DNA of 64,000 nt. Origin: Merdiplasma sp905207905. GTDB taxonomy: Bacteria; Bacillota; Clostridia; Lachnospirales; Lachnospiraceae. Under the pieces are notes generated by a model. That model made no database searches. It saw only the letters and a list, made by a program, of their open reading frames with translations, and had not been told where the DNA came from. Location of the stretch: positions 1 to 64,000 of the forward strand of contig CABRXX010000010.1 of NCBI GenBank assembly GCA_902475025.1, read 5' to 3'. Positions 35,566-44,398 of the stretch are shown here, one piece after another (the stretch's first letter is position 1; every line of letters begins with the position of its first letter). The translations under genes were made by a program, and so were the position numbers.

Positions 35566-36108
35566 ATGCATCCGGATATTTACGAAGGAAACGTTGCATT
35601 GTTTTTCCTTCTGCATTTTATCGGAGCTGCGGTGTTATGGGACATTACCCAAAAACGTATCCCCAATGAAGTGATCATTACGGGGCTCTTTTTGGGAGTG
35701 ACCTATCAGCTATGGTGTTTCAGATGGATGGGATTGTTATTTTTTCTATCTGGAGCAATGCTGCCGATCGTACTTCTTTGGATTCTCTACTATTTCCGAA
35801 TGATAGGGGCAGGAGATATTAAACTGCTTTGCATGATTGGCGGCTTTCTTGGGCCGACAGGCGGGTTTTACAGTATTCTTGATACATTTCTTATAGGAGG
35901 AGTTATTTCCTCCATCCTATTTCTAAAAAGACGGAATTTTTTTTCACGTCTCTGTTATTTCAAACGTTATTTGTTCCAATATTTAGAGACAAGGCAGTGG
36001 GAACCTTATAGGAAACCGGAGGATGAGGACAGTCATCTTTATTTTTCGATACCTGTCTTTTTGTCCGTTCTGGTGTATGTAGTAAGGATGAATGGGGGTA
36101 TTAATTAA
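35566..36108 (+). CDS. Prepilin peptidase, A24 family (TadV/CpaA-like)
   Basis: This roughly 180-residue integral membrane aspartic protease has the two catalytic Asp contexts WDITQKRIPN and GAGDIKLL (the GxGD motif). It cleaves the leader from Flp-type prepilins. GTG 35560 overlaps the GGGAGG ribosome site, so ATG 35566 is the start. It opens the Flp/Tad locus. A second, smaller A24 peptidase lies further down, which is unusual. Confidence 0.88.
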   Translation: MHPDIYEGNVALFFLLHFIGAAVLWDITQKRIPNEVIITGLFLGVTYQLWCFRWMGLLFFLSGAMLPIVLLWILYYFRMIGAGDIKLLCMIGGFLGPTGGFYSILDTFLIGGVISSILFLKRRNFFSRLCYFKRYLFQYLETRQWEPYRKPEDEDSHLYFSIPVFLSVLVYVVRMNGGIN

Positions 36109-36110
36109 AA

Positions 36111-37145
36111 TTGAAAAAAAGAATATTTGCTATTTGCGATTTGGAGGAAAATTATGCCAGGAATCTTACAGAGTATTTAAACGAAAGAAAGTGTACTCCG
36201 TTTGAAGTTCATGCATTTACAAATTTGGAGAGTCTGGCAGATTTTGCAGGGAAAAATCCCATTGAACTGCTGTTGATTTCTACGGATGTCATGTGTGATG
36301 AAGTCAAAAAGCTGGAGATTGACCGGGTCATTATTTTATCCGATGGAGAGTCGCTGGATCGCATAAAGGATCGTCCACATGTGTACAAATATCAGGCATC
36401 GGACAGTTTGATTGCAGAGGTGATGAATTATTATGCAGAATCCGGGCCGCTTCTTCCGGGCGCCATGTTTTCTGATGGAGACGGGCGAATGAAACTGGTA
36501 GGGGTATATTCTCCTCTGAATCGTGTGGGCAAGACCAGCTTTGCACTGACAATGGGGGAGATTTTAGGAGAGAAACAGAAAGTTCTGTATTTGAATTTAG
36601 AGGAATACAGCGGTTTTGAGGAGCTGTTTGCTCAAAAGTATCATTCAGATATCTCTGATTTAATTTATTTTGCAAGGCAAAAAGAAGGAAATTTGATTTT
36701 TAAGATAAACGGGATGATACAGACCATAGGAAAATTGGATTATATTCCTCCGGCTTTTTCCCCCTGCGATCTGCGGGAAGTACACCTGGAGGAATGGCTT
36801 CAATTTATACGGGAACTGGGAGCCTGTGGAGAGTACGATGTGCTGATTTTGGATTTGGGAAATCAGATTGAAGAGTGTTATCAAATTTTAAATCAGTGTA
36901 AAGAAGTATATATGCCGGTGTTGGAAGATCCCATTTCCAGGGCGAAAATTCTGCAGTTTGAGAAAAGCCTGAGGGCTTTGGAACTTTCGGAGCTTCAGGA
37001 AAAGATCAGAAAACTTCATTTACCGGAATGGAAAGGGCATGGAGCTGGGCAGGAGCTTATTGAACGGTTGGTGAAAGGAAGACTCGGGGATTACATTCGG
37101 AGATTGCTGGCAGAGGAGGATAACCGGGTGGATTCGCTGTTATAG
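36111..37145 (+). CDS. TadZ/CpaE-like pilus localisation protein
   Basis: This 344-residue protein begins at TTG 36111. The first 120 residues look like a receiver-type domain (ICDLEENYARNLTEYL). The rest is a MinD/ParA-like fold with a weak Walker A (SPLNRVGKTSFALTMG) and the DVLILDLG strand. TadZ proteins place the Tad machinery in the cell. Position directly ahead of the TadA ATPase supports the call. The divergent P-loop suggests weak or no ATPase activity. Confidence 0.75.
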   Translation: MKKRIFAICDLEENYARNLTEYLNERKCTPFEVHAFTNLESLADFAGKNPIELLLISTDVMCDEVKKLEIDRVIILSDGESLDRIKDRPHVYKYQASDSLIAEVMNYYAESGPLLPGAMFSDGDGRMKLVGVYSPLNRVGKTSFALTMGEILGEKQKVLYLNLEEYSGFEELFAQKYHSDISDLIYFARQKEGNLIFKINGMIQTIGKLDYIPPAFSPCDLREVHLEEWLQFIRELGACGEYDVLILDLGNQIEECYQILNQCKEVYMPVLEDPISRAKILQFEKSLRALELSELQEKIRKLHLPEWKGHGAGQELIERLVKGRLGDYIRRLLAEEDNRVDSLL

Positions 37146-37155
37146 GAGGAGTTTT

Positions 37156-38379
37156 GTGGCAGACAGAAAATATGAGGAGCTGCATAAAAAGCTTATGGAG
37201 AAGCTGGAGCGATATCGGGAGATGAGCGATGAGGAGATTTATCAGGCGATTGATGAATTACTGATGGATACTGGAGAAGGGGGCTATGTACGGCTTTCCA
37301 GAAGAAATGAGCTGCGAATGGAATTATTCAATTCTGTTCGGCGTCTGGATATCCTGCAGGAACTGGTAGATGATTCGAATATTACAGAAATTATGGTGAA
37401 TGGGACAGAAGGAATTTTTATTGAGCAGAAGGGCAGGATTGTTCGATGGAAAAAGAACTTTGAATCAAGAGAAAAACTGGAGGATATTGTGCAACAGATT
37501 GTGGCGAAATGCAATCGGGTAGCCAATGAAGCGGTTTCCATTGTAGATGCCAGACTGGAGAACGGCGCGCGGGTGAATGTGGTGATGGCACCAGTGGCGC
37601 TAAACGGACCCATAATCACGATCCGCCGTTTCCCGGATCATCCCATCTCTATGGAACAGCTTATTGAATGGAAGGCAGTTTCCAAGGAGGCGGCGGAATT
37701 TCTGGAAAAACTGGTGCAGGCAGGGTATAACATTTTTATCAGCGGCGGTACAGGCTCAGGGAAAACGACATTTTTAAATGCGTTGTCCAATTATATACCA
37801 AAAGATGAGCGAATCATTACGATTGAAGATAATGCGGAGCTGCAAATTCAAAATGCTCAGAACCTGGTGCGCCTGGAGGCAAGGAGAGCCAATGAGGAAG
37901 GGGATAATCAGGTAACGATTCGTGATCTGATCAAAGCAAGTCTGCGGATGCGGCCGGATCGGATTATTGTGGGTGAAGTCCGGGGAGACGAGACGATCGA
38001 TATGCTGCAGTCTTTGAATACCGGACATGACGGGTCTTTAAGCACTGGTCATGGGAACAGTCCGAAAGATATGCTTGCCAGGCTGGAAACTATGGTATTG
38101 ATGGGATTGGAGATTCCTATTCAGGCAATCCGCAGACAGATTGCTTCTGGAATTGATCTGATGGTACATTTAGGGCGCATGAGGGATAAGAGCAGAAAGG
38201 TATTGGAGATATTGGAGATTACCGGTTATGACTATGAAACCGGCGAGATCAGAACTTCTTCCCTCTTTGAGTTTCAGGAACAGGGCGAGGATGAGGAAGG
38301 CCGGGTACTGGGCGGTTTGGTTCAGGTAGGCAGTTTGAAAAACAGGCAGAAGCTGCAGCGGGCCGGGATAGGTATATAA
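37156..38379 (+). CDS. tadA: TadA/CpaF-type pilus assembly ATPase
   Basis: This 407-residue secretion ATPase starts at GTG 37156 behind TAGGAGG. Walker A is GGTGSGKTT (197-205), and the Asp box and Walker B follow with [12 protein letters not shown]. The His box region [13 protein letters not shown] is present. An N-terminal domain (about 1-180) precedes the motor. It powers Flp pilus assembly as a hexamer with TadB and TadC. Confidence 0.95.
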   Translation: MADRKYEELHKKLMEKLERYREMSDEEIYQAIDELLMDTGEGGYVRLSRRNELRMELFNSVRRLDILQELVDDSNITEIMVNGTEGIFIEQKGRIVRWKKNFESREKLEDIVQQIVAKCNRVANEAVSIVDARLENGARVNVVMAPVALNGPIITIRRFPDHPISMEQLIEWKAVSKEAAEFLEKLVQAGYNIFISGGTGSGKTTFLNALSNYIPKDERIITIEDNAELQIQNAQNLVRLEARRANEEGDNQVTIRDLIKASLRMRPDRIIVGEVRGDETIDMLQSLNTGHDGSLSTGHGNSPKDMLARLETMVLMGLEIPIQAIRRQIASGIDLMVHLGRMRDKSRKVLEILEITGYDYETGEIRTSSLFEFQEQGEDEEGRVLGGLVQVGSLKNRQKLQRAGIGI

Positions 38380-38394
38380 ATAGGAAAACGGTAG

Positions 38395-38423
38395 TTACAT
38401 TCAGGGAGCATCCCTGGATGTGA
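38395..38423 (+). other. Hairpin between tadA and tadB
   Basis: A 13-bp stem (38395-38407 with 38411-38423, including G-T pairs) with a 3-base loop and no T-tail. It is likely an mRNA stability or processing element inside the operon. Confidence 0.5.
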
Positions 38424-38532
38424 GCTGCCAAAGAAGGACACAGAAAGGTAAACAAATATCAGAATCTGAGATGTTGTTTTTATGCATGGCGGCCAGAATT
38501 GGAGTCGTCAGGAAAAAGCAGGAGGAGACCGG

Positions 38533-39270
38533 GTGGATTATGGGACATATCATTTATCAAAAAAAGAGTATGGAAAGTATATGGTCAGTTATTTATTTTT
38601 AGATGGAGTTGTCAGCTATCTGTTTTTTCATTCCTGGATATTTTTTATCCTTTTTCTTCCTGGATTTTGGGGATATCTGCAGACCAGGAAAAAGCAGCTT
38701 CAAAAGCAGCGGGCAGAACAAATGGCGGCAGAATTTCTAACGGGAATGCAGCTGGTAAGTACTTCGCTTCAGGCGGGATATGCTGTGGAGAACGCCTTTC
38801 GGGAGGCAGTGAAGGAGCTGGAAAAGATCTATGAGCAGGACGCCTTTATTTTAAAAGAATTTCGCTATCTTGTAGGCCAGATTGGTTTAAATAGAACAGT
38901 GGAAGCCCTTCTTATGGAGCTGGGAAAGCGCAGTCATGTGGAGGATATTCAGAATTTTGCAGAGGTATTTTATACGGCAAAGCGTACAGGAGGAGATTTG
39001 CTGGCAATTATCAGGAATACTGTTTCAGAAATTCAGCAAAAGCAGGAAACCAGGCAGGAGATTGCCACCAGTTTATCGGGAAAGGTGATGGAACAGAATA
39101 TGATGAGTGTGATCCCCTTGCTTATTTTGGGCTATGTCAAACTGACATCACCAGGATTTTTAGATGCAATGTATGGAAATTGGGTAGGAATCGTTATCAT
39201 GAGCATTTGTTTTATTGTGTATCTGACCGCCTATTTTTGGGGGAGAAAGATCATAGATATTCAGGTATAA
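38533..39270 (+). CDS. TadB-like pilus inner-membrane protein
   Basis: This is about 245 residues from GTG 38533, which has a GGAGGAG site. An upstream ATG at 38482 has none. One N-terminal hairpin of TM helices (SYLFLDGVVSYLFFHSWIFFILF) precedes a T2SSF domain with FLTGMQLVSTSLQAGYAVENAF and EVFYTAKRTGGDL, and two C-terminal helices follow. It pairs with TadC to form the membrane platform for the TadA motor. Confidence 0.85.
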   Translation: MDYGTYHLSKKEYGKYMVSYLFLDGVVSYLFFHSWIFFILFLPGFWGYLQTRKKQLQKQRAEQMAAEFLTGMQLVSTSLQAGYAVENAFREAVKELEKIYEQDAFILKEFRYLVGQIGLNRTVEALLMELGKRSHVEDIQNFAEVFYTAKRTGGDLLAIIRNTVSEIQQKQETRQEIATSLSGKVMEQNMMSVIPLLILGYVKLTSPGFLDAMYGNWVGIVIMSICFIVYLTAYFWGRKIIDIQV

Positions 39271-39339
39271 ATTAGGGAAGGTCAGGGTGCAGCAGGCTGT
39301 TTTGAAAGGCAGGAACAAAGGTGGCGAGAAGGTGTGAAA

Positions 39340-40693
39340 ATGAGGCGGAAGGAAAATCCTTTTATAAAAGCAGGAGAGTTTTTGGTAAAAAAGCTAAGGC
39401 TGACTGAACCAAAGGCAAAGAACAGGGAGCTTTGCATGGAAATTATTTCTCTGGCAGCAGGAGATCCCAAGGCGGTGGAGAAGCATTATGCCAGAAAAAT
39501 CGGCGATACCCTGTTTCTGTTTGCGGTACTGGGGATTATTGGGGGGGATTATGCTGTTGGCGATGAGCAGGGAAGACAGGCTGGTGGAAAATCAGCAGCT
39601 CACCAGGCCGGGATATGGGATGGGGGAAAGGGAGGAGGAGCTGACAGCTCAGGTAGAAGGGGCAGGATCAGAGAATATTACAGTGAAAGTTCAGGAGCGC
39701 AAGTATACGGAAAAGGAGATAGAGGATCTTTTGGCAAAAGGAAAACAGATGCTGGAGGAGGGGATTCTGGGAGAAAATGAATCTTTGGATCAGGTGAAAA
39801 AAGCGTTAAATTTTCCTGCCAGCCTGGAGGATGGAGCTGTTACGGTCAGCTGGATTACCTTCCCCTATGGAATTTTAGAGGAGGACGGCAGCATTGTGGG
39901 AGAACCGGAAGAAAATGGAAGTATTGTGGAAATTCAGGCTATACTCTCCTGCCAGGGAAAAGAGCTGGTGTATGAGACAGCAGCCAGGATCTACCCTCCG
40001 GAACTTTCGGAGGAAGAAAAATTAAAAGATGCATTGGAAAAGGAGATTGACAGAGAAAACAGGGAAGGAGCCAGCCGGGAGATTTTCGCTTTGCCTGCCA
40101 AAGCGTTGGGAAAACGGGTGACCTGGATGTGGCAAACAGGAGATCAGCCCTTTTTGGCAGTGCTGCTGATGCTTGTGATTCCTGTGTGCGTTTATTTGCA
40201 GAAGGATCAGAAGATCCATGAGAAGGCAAAGGCCAGACGGATTCAATTGGCATTGGATTATTCAGAGGTCATGTGGAAAATGACGATGCTGCTGGGAGCA
40301 GGGCTTACGATCCGGGGAGCGTTTATGCGGATTGGCGAGGAGTATCGGAAAGTCAGAAGAGGAGAAATGCGGTATGTCTATGAAGAAATGCTCTGCGCCT
40401 GCAGGGAAATGAAAAGCGGAGTTCCGGAGGGTACCGCTTATGAAAATTTTGGACGCCGGTGCGGACTTCCAAAGTATGTAAAATTCGGGTCTTTATTGTC
40501 CCAGAGTTTGAAAAAAGGATCAAAGGGTTTGCCGGAGATCCTTGCGAGAGAGGCTCGAGCAGCCATGGAAGAACGAAAAAGTATGGCCAGAAAGCTGGGA
40601 GAACAGGCGGGAACACGGCTGATATTCCCAATGATCCTGATGTTTGGAGTTGTTTTGACGGTACTGATCATTCCCGCATTTCTGTCGTTTTGA
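39340..40693 (+). CDS. TadC-like pilus membrane protein, apparent frameshift in a G7 run
   Basis: Two frames together make one protein. ATG 39340 (GTG 39334 also possible) encodes MRRKENPFIKAGEF... through the TM start LFLFAVLGIIGG. The sense then jumps to the frame ending at 40693, which continues IMLLAMSRED. The switch falls in seven Gs at 39541-39547, and six Gs would restore one frame. After the first TM helix comes an extracytoplasmic insert of about 200 residues, a TM helix (FLAVLLMLVIPVCVYL), then a T2SSF domain (MTMLLGAGLTIRGAF...ESMARK region) and a final helix. It is the partner of TadB. The shift is either a sequencing error, a real mutation or a phase-variable tract. Confidence 0.78.
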
Positions 40694-40739
40694 CAGAAAG
40701 AGGATGAATGAAAAAGAAAGATCGGAAAGGAGGAGAGAC

Positions 40740-40907
40740 ATGGAACACGTGAGGTCCTTTTTTAAGGAGGAGGATGGAGTAGGCGTTGTAGAGATTATTC
40801 TGATTCTTGTTGTTTTGATTTCTTTGGTAATTATTTTTAAAAAGCAGCTTACCGGAGTGGTGAATAATATTCTGAGTAAGATCACAAGCCAAAGCAACAG
40901 TATTTAA
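40740..40907 (+). CDS. Flp1-type IVb pilin
   Basis: This 55-residue protein starts at ATG 40740 behind AGGAGGAG. A short charged leader (EHVRSFFKEEDG) precedes a hydrophobic helix, VGVVEIILILVVLISLVIIF. The Glu five residues into the mature helix is the type IVb pilin mark. Cleavage after the Gly by an A24 peptidase would yield the major Flp pilin. It lies between tadC and the DUF5702 gene, the usual place in clostridial Tad loci. Confidence 0.9.
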   Translation: MEHVRSFFKEEDGVGVVEIILILVVLISLVIIFKKQLTGVVNNILSKITSQSNSI

Positions 40908-40951
40908 GGAACGTATTAAAAAAACCAAGGAATGAGACAGGAGGGCAGAGG

Positions 40952-42511
40952 ATGAAAGGGAAAAATGCGAGGGGATCCATTACCGTATTTTTAAGTCTTA
41001 GCAGTGCATTGTTTTTATCTCTGATTTTTTCGGTCATAGAATCTGCCCGGATTCAGGGAGCCAGGGCACAGACGGCAAACATTACAGATATGGGAAACTA
41101 TTCTCTTTTTGGAGAATACGAAAAAAAGCTGCTGGAGGATTATGAAATTTTCTCAGTGGACGGTTCCTATGGAACAGGTGATTTTTCCATTGACAGAGTC
41201 AATGATCGCTTCCAAATGTATCTGTCCTGCAATGCCAGTCCCAGACAGGAGCGGGTGGCCGGACTGTGCTTTGATCCCTGGAGATTACACCTGGAACACA
41301 GCGAGATTAAAGAGTATGCGCTGTTGTCAGATCAGGAAGGTGAGAATTTTTATCAGCAGGCAGTAGCCTACATGAAGGAAACCTTGATTACCGGCAACGT
41401 GGGCAAACTGGCGGGATGGTATCGGGATGCAAGACAGGCAGAAGAAAAGCAGAAAGAATACGAACAAAGAAAGAAGATTTCTGACCAGGCGATGGAGCAG
41501 CTTAAGCGCCAGGAGGAAGAAAAGAAGGCGGAATTGGAGCAGCAGAGAAAGCAGGCTCAGGCAGAAGCAGAGGCAGGCGGAGAAATCGTAATTATTGAGG
41601 AAAATCCGGCAGAGCAGGTGAAGCGGGAAAATCCGTTAAAGATGCTTAACCGACTAAAGAAAAAGGGGATTTTGGAAATCGTCTGCGGAAAAAAGGAGAT
41701 TTCTGAGAAAAAAGTGGCCAAAAAAGAGCTTGTTTCCAGACGACACAAAAAGAAAGGCAGCATGGAGCTTAAGAAGGAACATGGAGGATTAACCAGTGAT
41801 CTTTTGTTTAGAGAATATCTTTTAGACCGTTTTCCTAATTATCTGTCAGAAGAGACGAATTGGACACTGGAGTATCAGACAGAGTATCTGATTGCAGGAA
41901 AACGGTCAGACAGAGAGAATTTAAAAGCAGTGGTTCAAAGGCTGCTTCTCATAAGAGAAGGTTTGAATTACCTGTATTGTGTGGGAAATACACAGATGAA
42001 TAGTCAGGCTGGAGCGCTGGCCAGTTTGTTGATCGGCTGGACGGGCATCCCGGCATTGGTTACTGTTTTAAAACATGGACTTTTAATGGGATGGGCTTAT
42101 GGAGAGAGCCTGATGGATGTTCGCATTCTTCTGGAGGGCGGGAAAATTCCGTTAAACAAAACGCCGGATACCTGGATGGTATCATTAGAGCAGTTGGGTA
42201 GACTGGATCAACTGTTGGAACAAGGCAGCAGCGATAAGCAGGAAGGCTTATCATATCGGGATTATCTGAGAATTCTTTTCTATTTGCAGCCTGTTTCAGG
42301 CCAAAAGAAAAGGGGATTGGATTTGGTGGAATTAAATCTGAAACTTGCCCCAGGATTGTCTAATTTCCAGATAGATCATTGTGTAGTGGGTATCCGGGAA
42401 GAGACAAACTGGCAGATTGAACCGGTATTTTCGCGTGTACCAGCAGTGTTTTTGGGAACGCCTTCCGATCTGCTGCAGGTTACAGTGGAGAGCGGATTTG
42501 CATATGATTAG
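40952..42511 (+). CDS. DUF5702 Tad-locus surface protein
   Basis: This 519-residue protein has a pseudopilin-like N-terminal helix (RGSITVFLSLSSALFLSLIFSVIESARI). A long extracytoplasmic part follows, with a Lys/Glu/Gln-rich coiled coil at about 165-215. The start and the LFGEYEKKLLEDYEIFSVD stretch are typical of DUF5702, found in clostridial Tad clusters. Its role is probably as a minor pilin or pilus-base component. No catalytic motif is seen. Confidence 0.82.
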   Translation: MKGKNARGSITVFLSLSSALFLSLIFSVIESARIQGARAQTANITDMGNYSLFGEYEKKLLEDYEIFSVDGSYGTGDFSIDRVNDRFQMYLSCNASPRQERVAGLCFDPWRLHLEHSEIKEYALLSDQEGENFYQQAVAYMKETLITGNVGKLAGWYRDARQAEEKQKEYEQRKKISDQAMEQLKRQEEEKKAELEQQRKQAQAEAEAGGEIVIIEENPAEQVKRENPLKMLNRLKKKGILEIVCGKKEISEKKVAKKELVSRRHKKKGSMELKKEHGGLTSDLLFREYLLDRFPNYLSEETNWTLEYQTEYLIAGKRSDRENLKAVVQRLLLIREGLNYLYCVGNTQMNSQAGALASLLIGWTGIPALVTVLKHGLLMGWAYGESLMDVRILLEGGKIPLNKTPDTWMVSLEQLGRLDQLLEQGSSDKQEGLSYRDYLRILFYLQPVSGQKKRGLDLVELNLKLAPGLSNFQIDHCVVGIREETNWQIEPVFSRVPAVFLGTPSDLLQVTVESGFAYD

Positions 42512-42537
42512 ATACTTTCGCAGGGAGGTGAAAAGGA

Positions 42538-43473
42538 GTGTTCTTCGGCTGCAGCTCATATCTTGTAGAATTTGTCTTACGCATGGTCATGCGAAAACCC
42601 ATTTTTTTCAGAAAGGATAAGCTCTCTCCCCGAGAAGCCCCAACCCATGGTCATATACCTGAAAAAAAGTACTTAAGATGCAAAAGAAGAACATTCTTTT
42701 TTGCCTCTCTGAGAGGAAGCTTGACAGTAGAAGCCGCTATGGCTCTTCCCATGTTCTTTTTTACCATGGTGACGATTTTACAGCTTTGCAATGTGATGGA
42801 TACGGCGGCACGTTTTGGAAGTTCTCTGTGTGAGACCAGTGAGGAGATCGCCATTAGCTCCTATGCCGTGGAATATGGAGAGGGAGCTTCTGTTTTGCCG
42901 GGTGCTGTGTCCGCGATTTATGGAAGAACTGCAGTACTTCGGCGAGCCGGGAATACAGAAGGAGTAAAGAATATAAGCTTTTTACTTTCTTCTTTCCTGG
43001 AAGAGGAAGAGATGGTTCATCTGGTAATGACCTATCAGATGAAGCTTCCCGCAGGAGGTATCTCTATACCTGGGATACATTTTTTACAGAGGGGAAGCGT
43101 GAGGGGATGGACTGGCCGGTCTGGTTCCTCCGGGGAGGACTCTTTCGGGGAATGTGATACTTCAGAACGGACTGTATATGTGACGGAGCATGGTACTGTA
43201 TATCACACAGATCTGCAGTGCAGCCATATCAGACTTTCGATTCGGCAGGTTTCCAGGGGTAGTTTGAAGAATCTGCGCAACAGCAGCGGCGGCAAATATC
43301 ATAGCTGCGAAAAATGCGGCAAACAAGGGGGAGATATGGTGTTTATTACGGAGGATGGCGACCGCTACCATTCCAGCCTGGGATGTGGCGGACTGAAACG
43401 GACAATTCGGGAGGTTTCTCTGGAGGATGCGGGAGCACTGAGACCCTGTTCGAAATGTGGAGCGTGGAAATGA
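42538..43473 (+). CDS. TadE-like pseudopilin with a duplicated Cys/His domain
   Basis: This is up to 311 residues from GTG 42538 (GGAGGTG site); a later start near 42583 cannot be excluded. A pseudopilin helix (GSLTVEAAMALPMFFFTMVTI, TadE-like) is preceded by an unusually long basic stretch of about 60 residues. At the C-terminus two similar segments of 45-50 residues (about 213-262 and 268-309) share the pattern V-Y/F-V/I-T-E-x-G-x-x-YH-x4-C...CxxCG. This is a small extracellular metal-binding-like domain. The gene overlaps the next peptidase gene by 4 bases. Confidence 0.78.
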   Translation: MFFGCSSYLVEFVLRMVMRKPIFFRKDKLSPREAPTHGHIPEKKYLRCKRRTFFFASLRGSLTVEAAMALPMFFFTMVTILQLCNVMDTAARFGSSLCETSEEIAISSYAVEYGEGASVLPGAVSAIYGRTAVLRRAGNTEGVKNISFLLSSFLEEEEMVHLVMTYQMKLPAGGISIPGIHFLQRGSVRGWTGRSGSSGEDSFGECDTSERTVYVTEHGTVYHTDLQCSHIRLSIRQVSRGSLKNLRNSSGGKYHSCEKCGKQGGDMVFITEDGDRYHSSLGCGGLKRTIREVSLEDAGALRPCSKCGAWK

Positions 43474-43883
43474 CAGAGATTGTAACAGCAGTATTTTTAG
43501 GTATTTGCACGGTTTCAGATTTGAGAAGCATGCAGATTAGGAGGCTTTTTCCAGAAGTATTTATAGGGGTGGCAGCAATTTGGCATTTGATACAGGGAGA
43601 TTTGACAGCAGGAGATTTTTTGGCGGGCGTAGCTTTTGGCGGGAGTCTACTGTTTCTTTCCTGGATTACCAGGGAAGCCATGGGATATGGAGATGCGCTG
43701 GTGGTTATGGCCTGCGGAGCAGCATTGGGATTTGCGGAAGCATTTTCTTTGTTTTTTCTGGCGCTGTTTTTTTCCGCATTTTGGTCAGGCATCCTGCTGA
43801 TATTCAGGAAGGCGGGGCGAAAAGAACGATTTCCCTTTGTCCCTTTTTTGCTGGCTGGTCAGATTTGTCGAATGCTTTTTTGA
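43470..43883 (+). CDS. Small prepilin peptidase, A24 family (second in locus)
   Basis: This is 137 residues from ATG 43470, which overlaps the upstream stop (ATGA). The two catalytic Asp contexts are VSDLRSMQIRR and GYGDALVV. It lacks the N-terminal methylase domain, like CpaA/TadV. It is diverged from the peptidase at the head of the locus. One may process the Flp1 pilin and the other the TadE-type pseudopilins. Confidence 0.85.
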   Translation: MTEIVTAVFLGICTVSDLRSMQIRRLFPEVFIGVAAIWHLIQGDLTAGDFLAGVAFGGSLLFLSWITREAMGYGDALVVMACGAALGFAEAFSLFFLALFFSAFWSGILLIFRKAGRKERFPFVPFLLAGQICRMLF

Positions 43884-43908
43884 AGTGGAAAGGCGCTTGG
43901 GGAAAGTT

Positions 43909-44394
43909 ATGGTAAAGAATACAGAAAAAATCAAGGAAAAAAATAAAAAAACGATCGTATTGCAGGGAAGTTTTACGGTTGAGGCAGCACTTTTGATGAT
44001 GATTTTGCTTCCAGTGCTGGTGTCTGTTATCTATCTGTCCTTTTTTGTTCATGACTGTGCAGTTTTACAGGGGATAAGCTGTGAAATAGGGGCGATGGGG
44101 AGCAATCTCGGACAGGAGAAAAAGGCAGAGGCGATTTTGAAGGAAAAACAAAGAGAGCTGCTAAAAAACAGGCTTTTAGGGACAAGGAATATAAGGAACT
44201 CTTTGTCTGTCAGCAAAACCCAGGTAGCTGTCACATTTTCAGGCAGCTATCCTTTTCCGGGGCTGATCATGGAGCTGATAGGAGGGAAGCGGCTGAGCAT
44301 CAAGCGTTCCTGGAGCAGGGAGTTATATTATCCTGCAAAACGGATACGGAAGATTCGCGGTTTGAATGAATTGGTGGATACGTTAAAGGAGTAA
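43909..44394 (+). CDS. TadE/G-like minor pseudopilin
   Basis: This is about 161 residues from ATG 43909. The N-terminal helix QGSFTVEAALLMMILLPVLV is the TadE-like signal, with Glu after the cleavage site. The remainder is a small extracytoplasmic domain ending in basic residues. It sits between the second prepilin peptidase and the FHA gene, and is likely a minor component of the Flp pilus. Confidence 0.8.
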   Translation: MVKNTEKIKEKNKKTIVLQGSFTVEAALLMMILLPVLVSVIYLSFFVHDCAVLQGISCEIGAMGSNLGQEKKAEAILKEKQRELLKNRLLGTRNIRNSLSVSKTQVAVTFSGSYPFPGLIMELIGGKRLSIKRSWSRELYYPAKRIRKIRGLNELVDTLKE

Positions 44395-44398
44395 AAGA

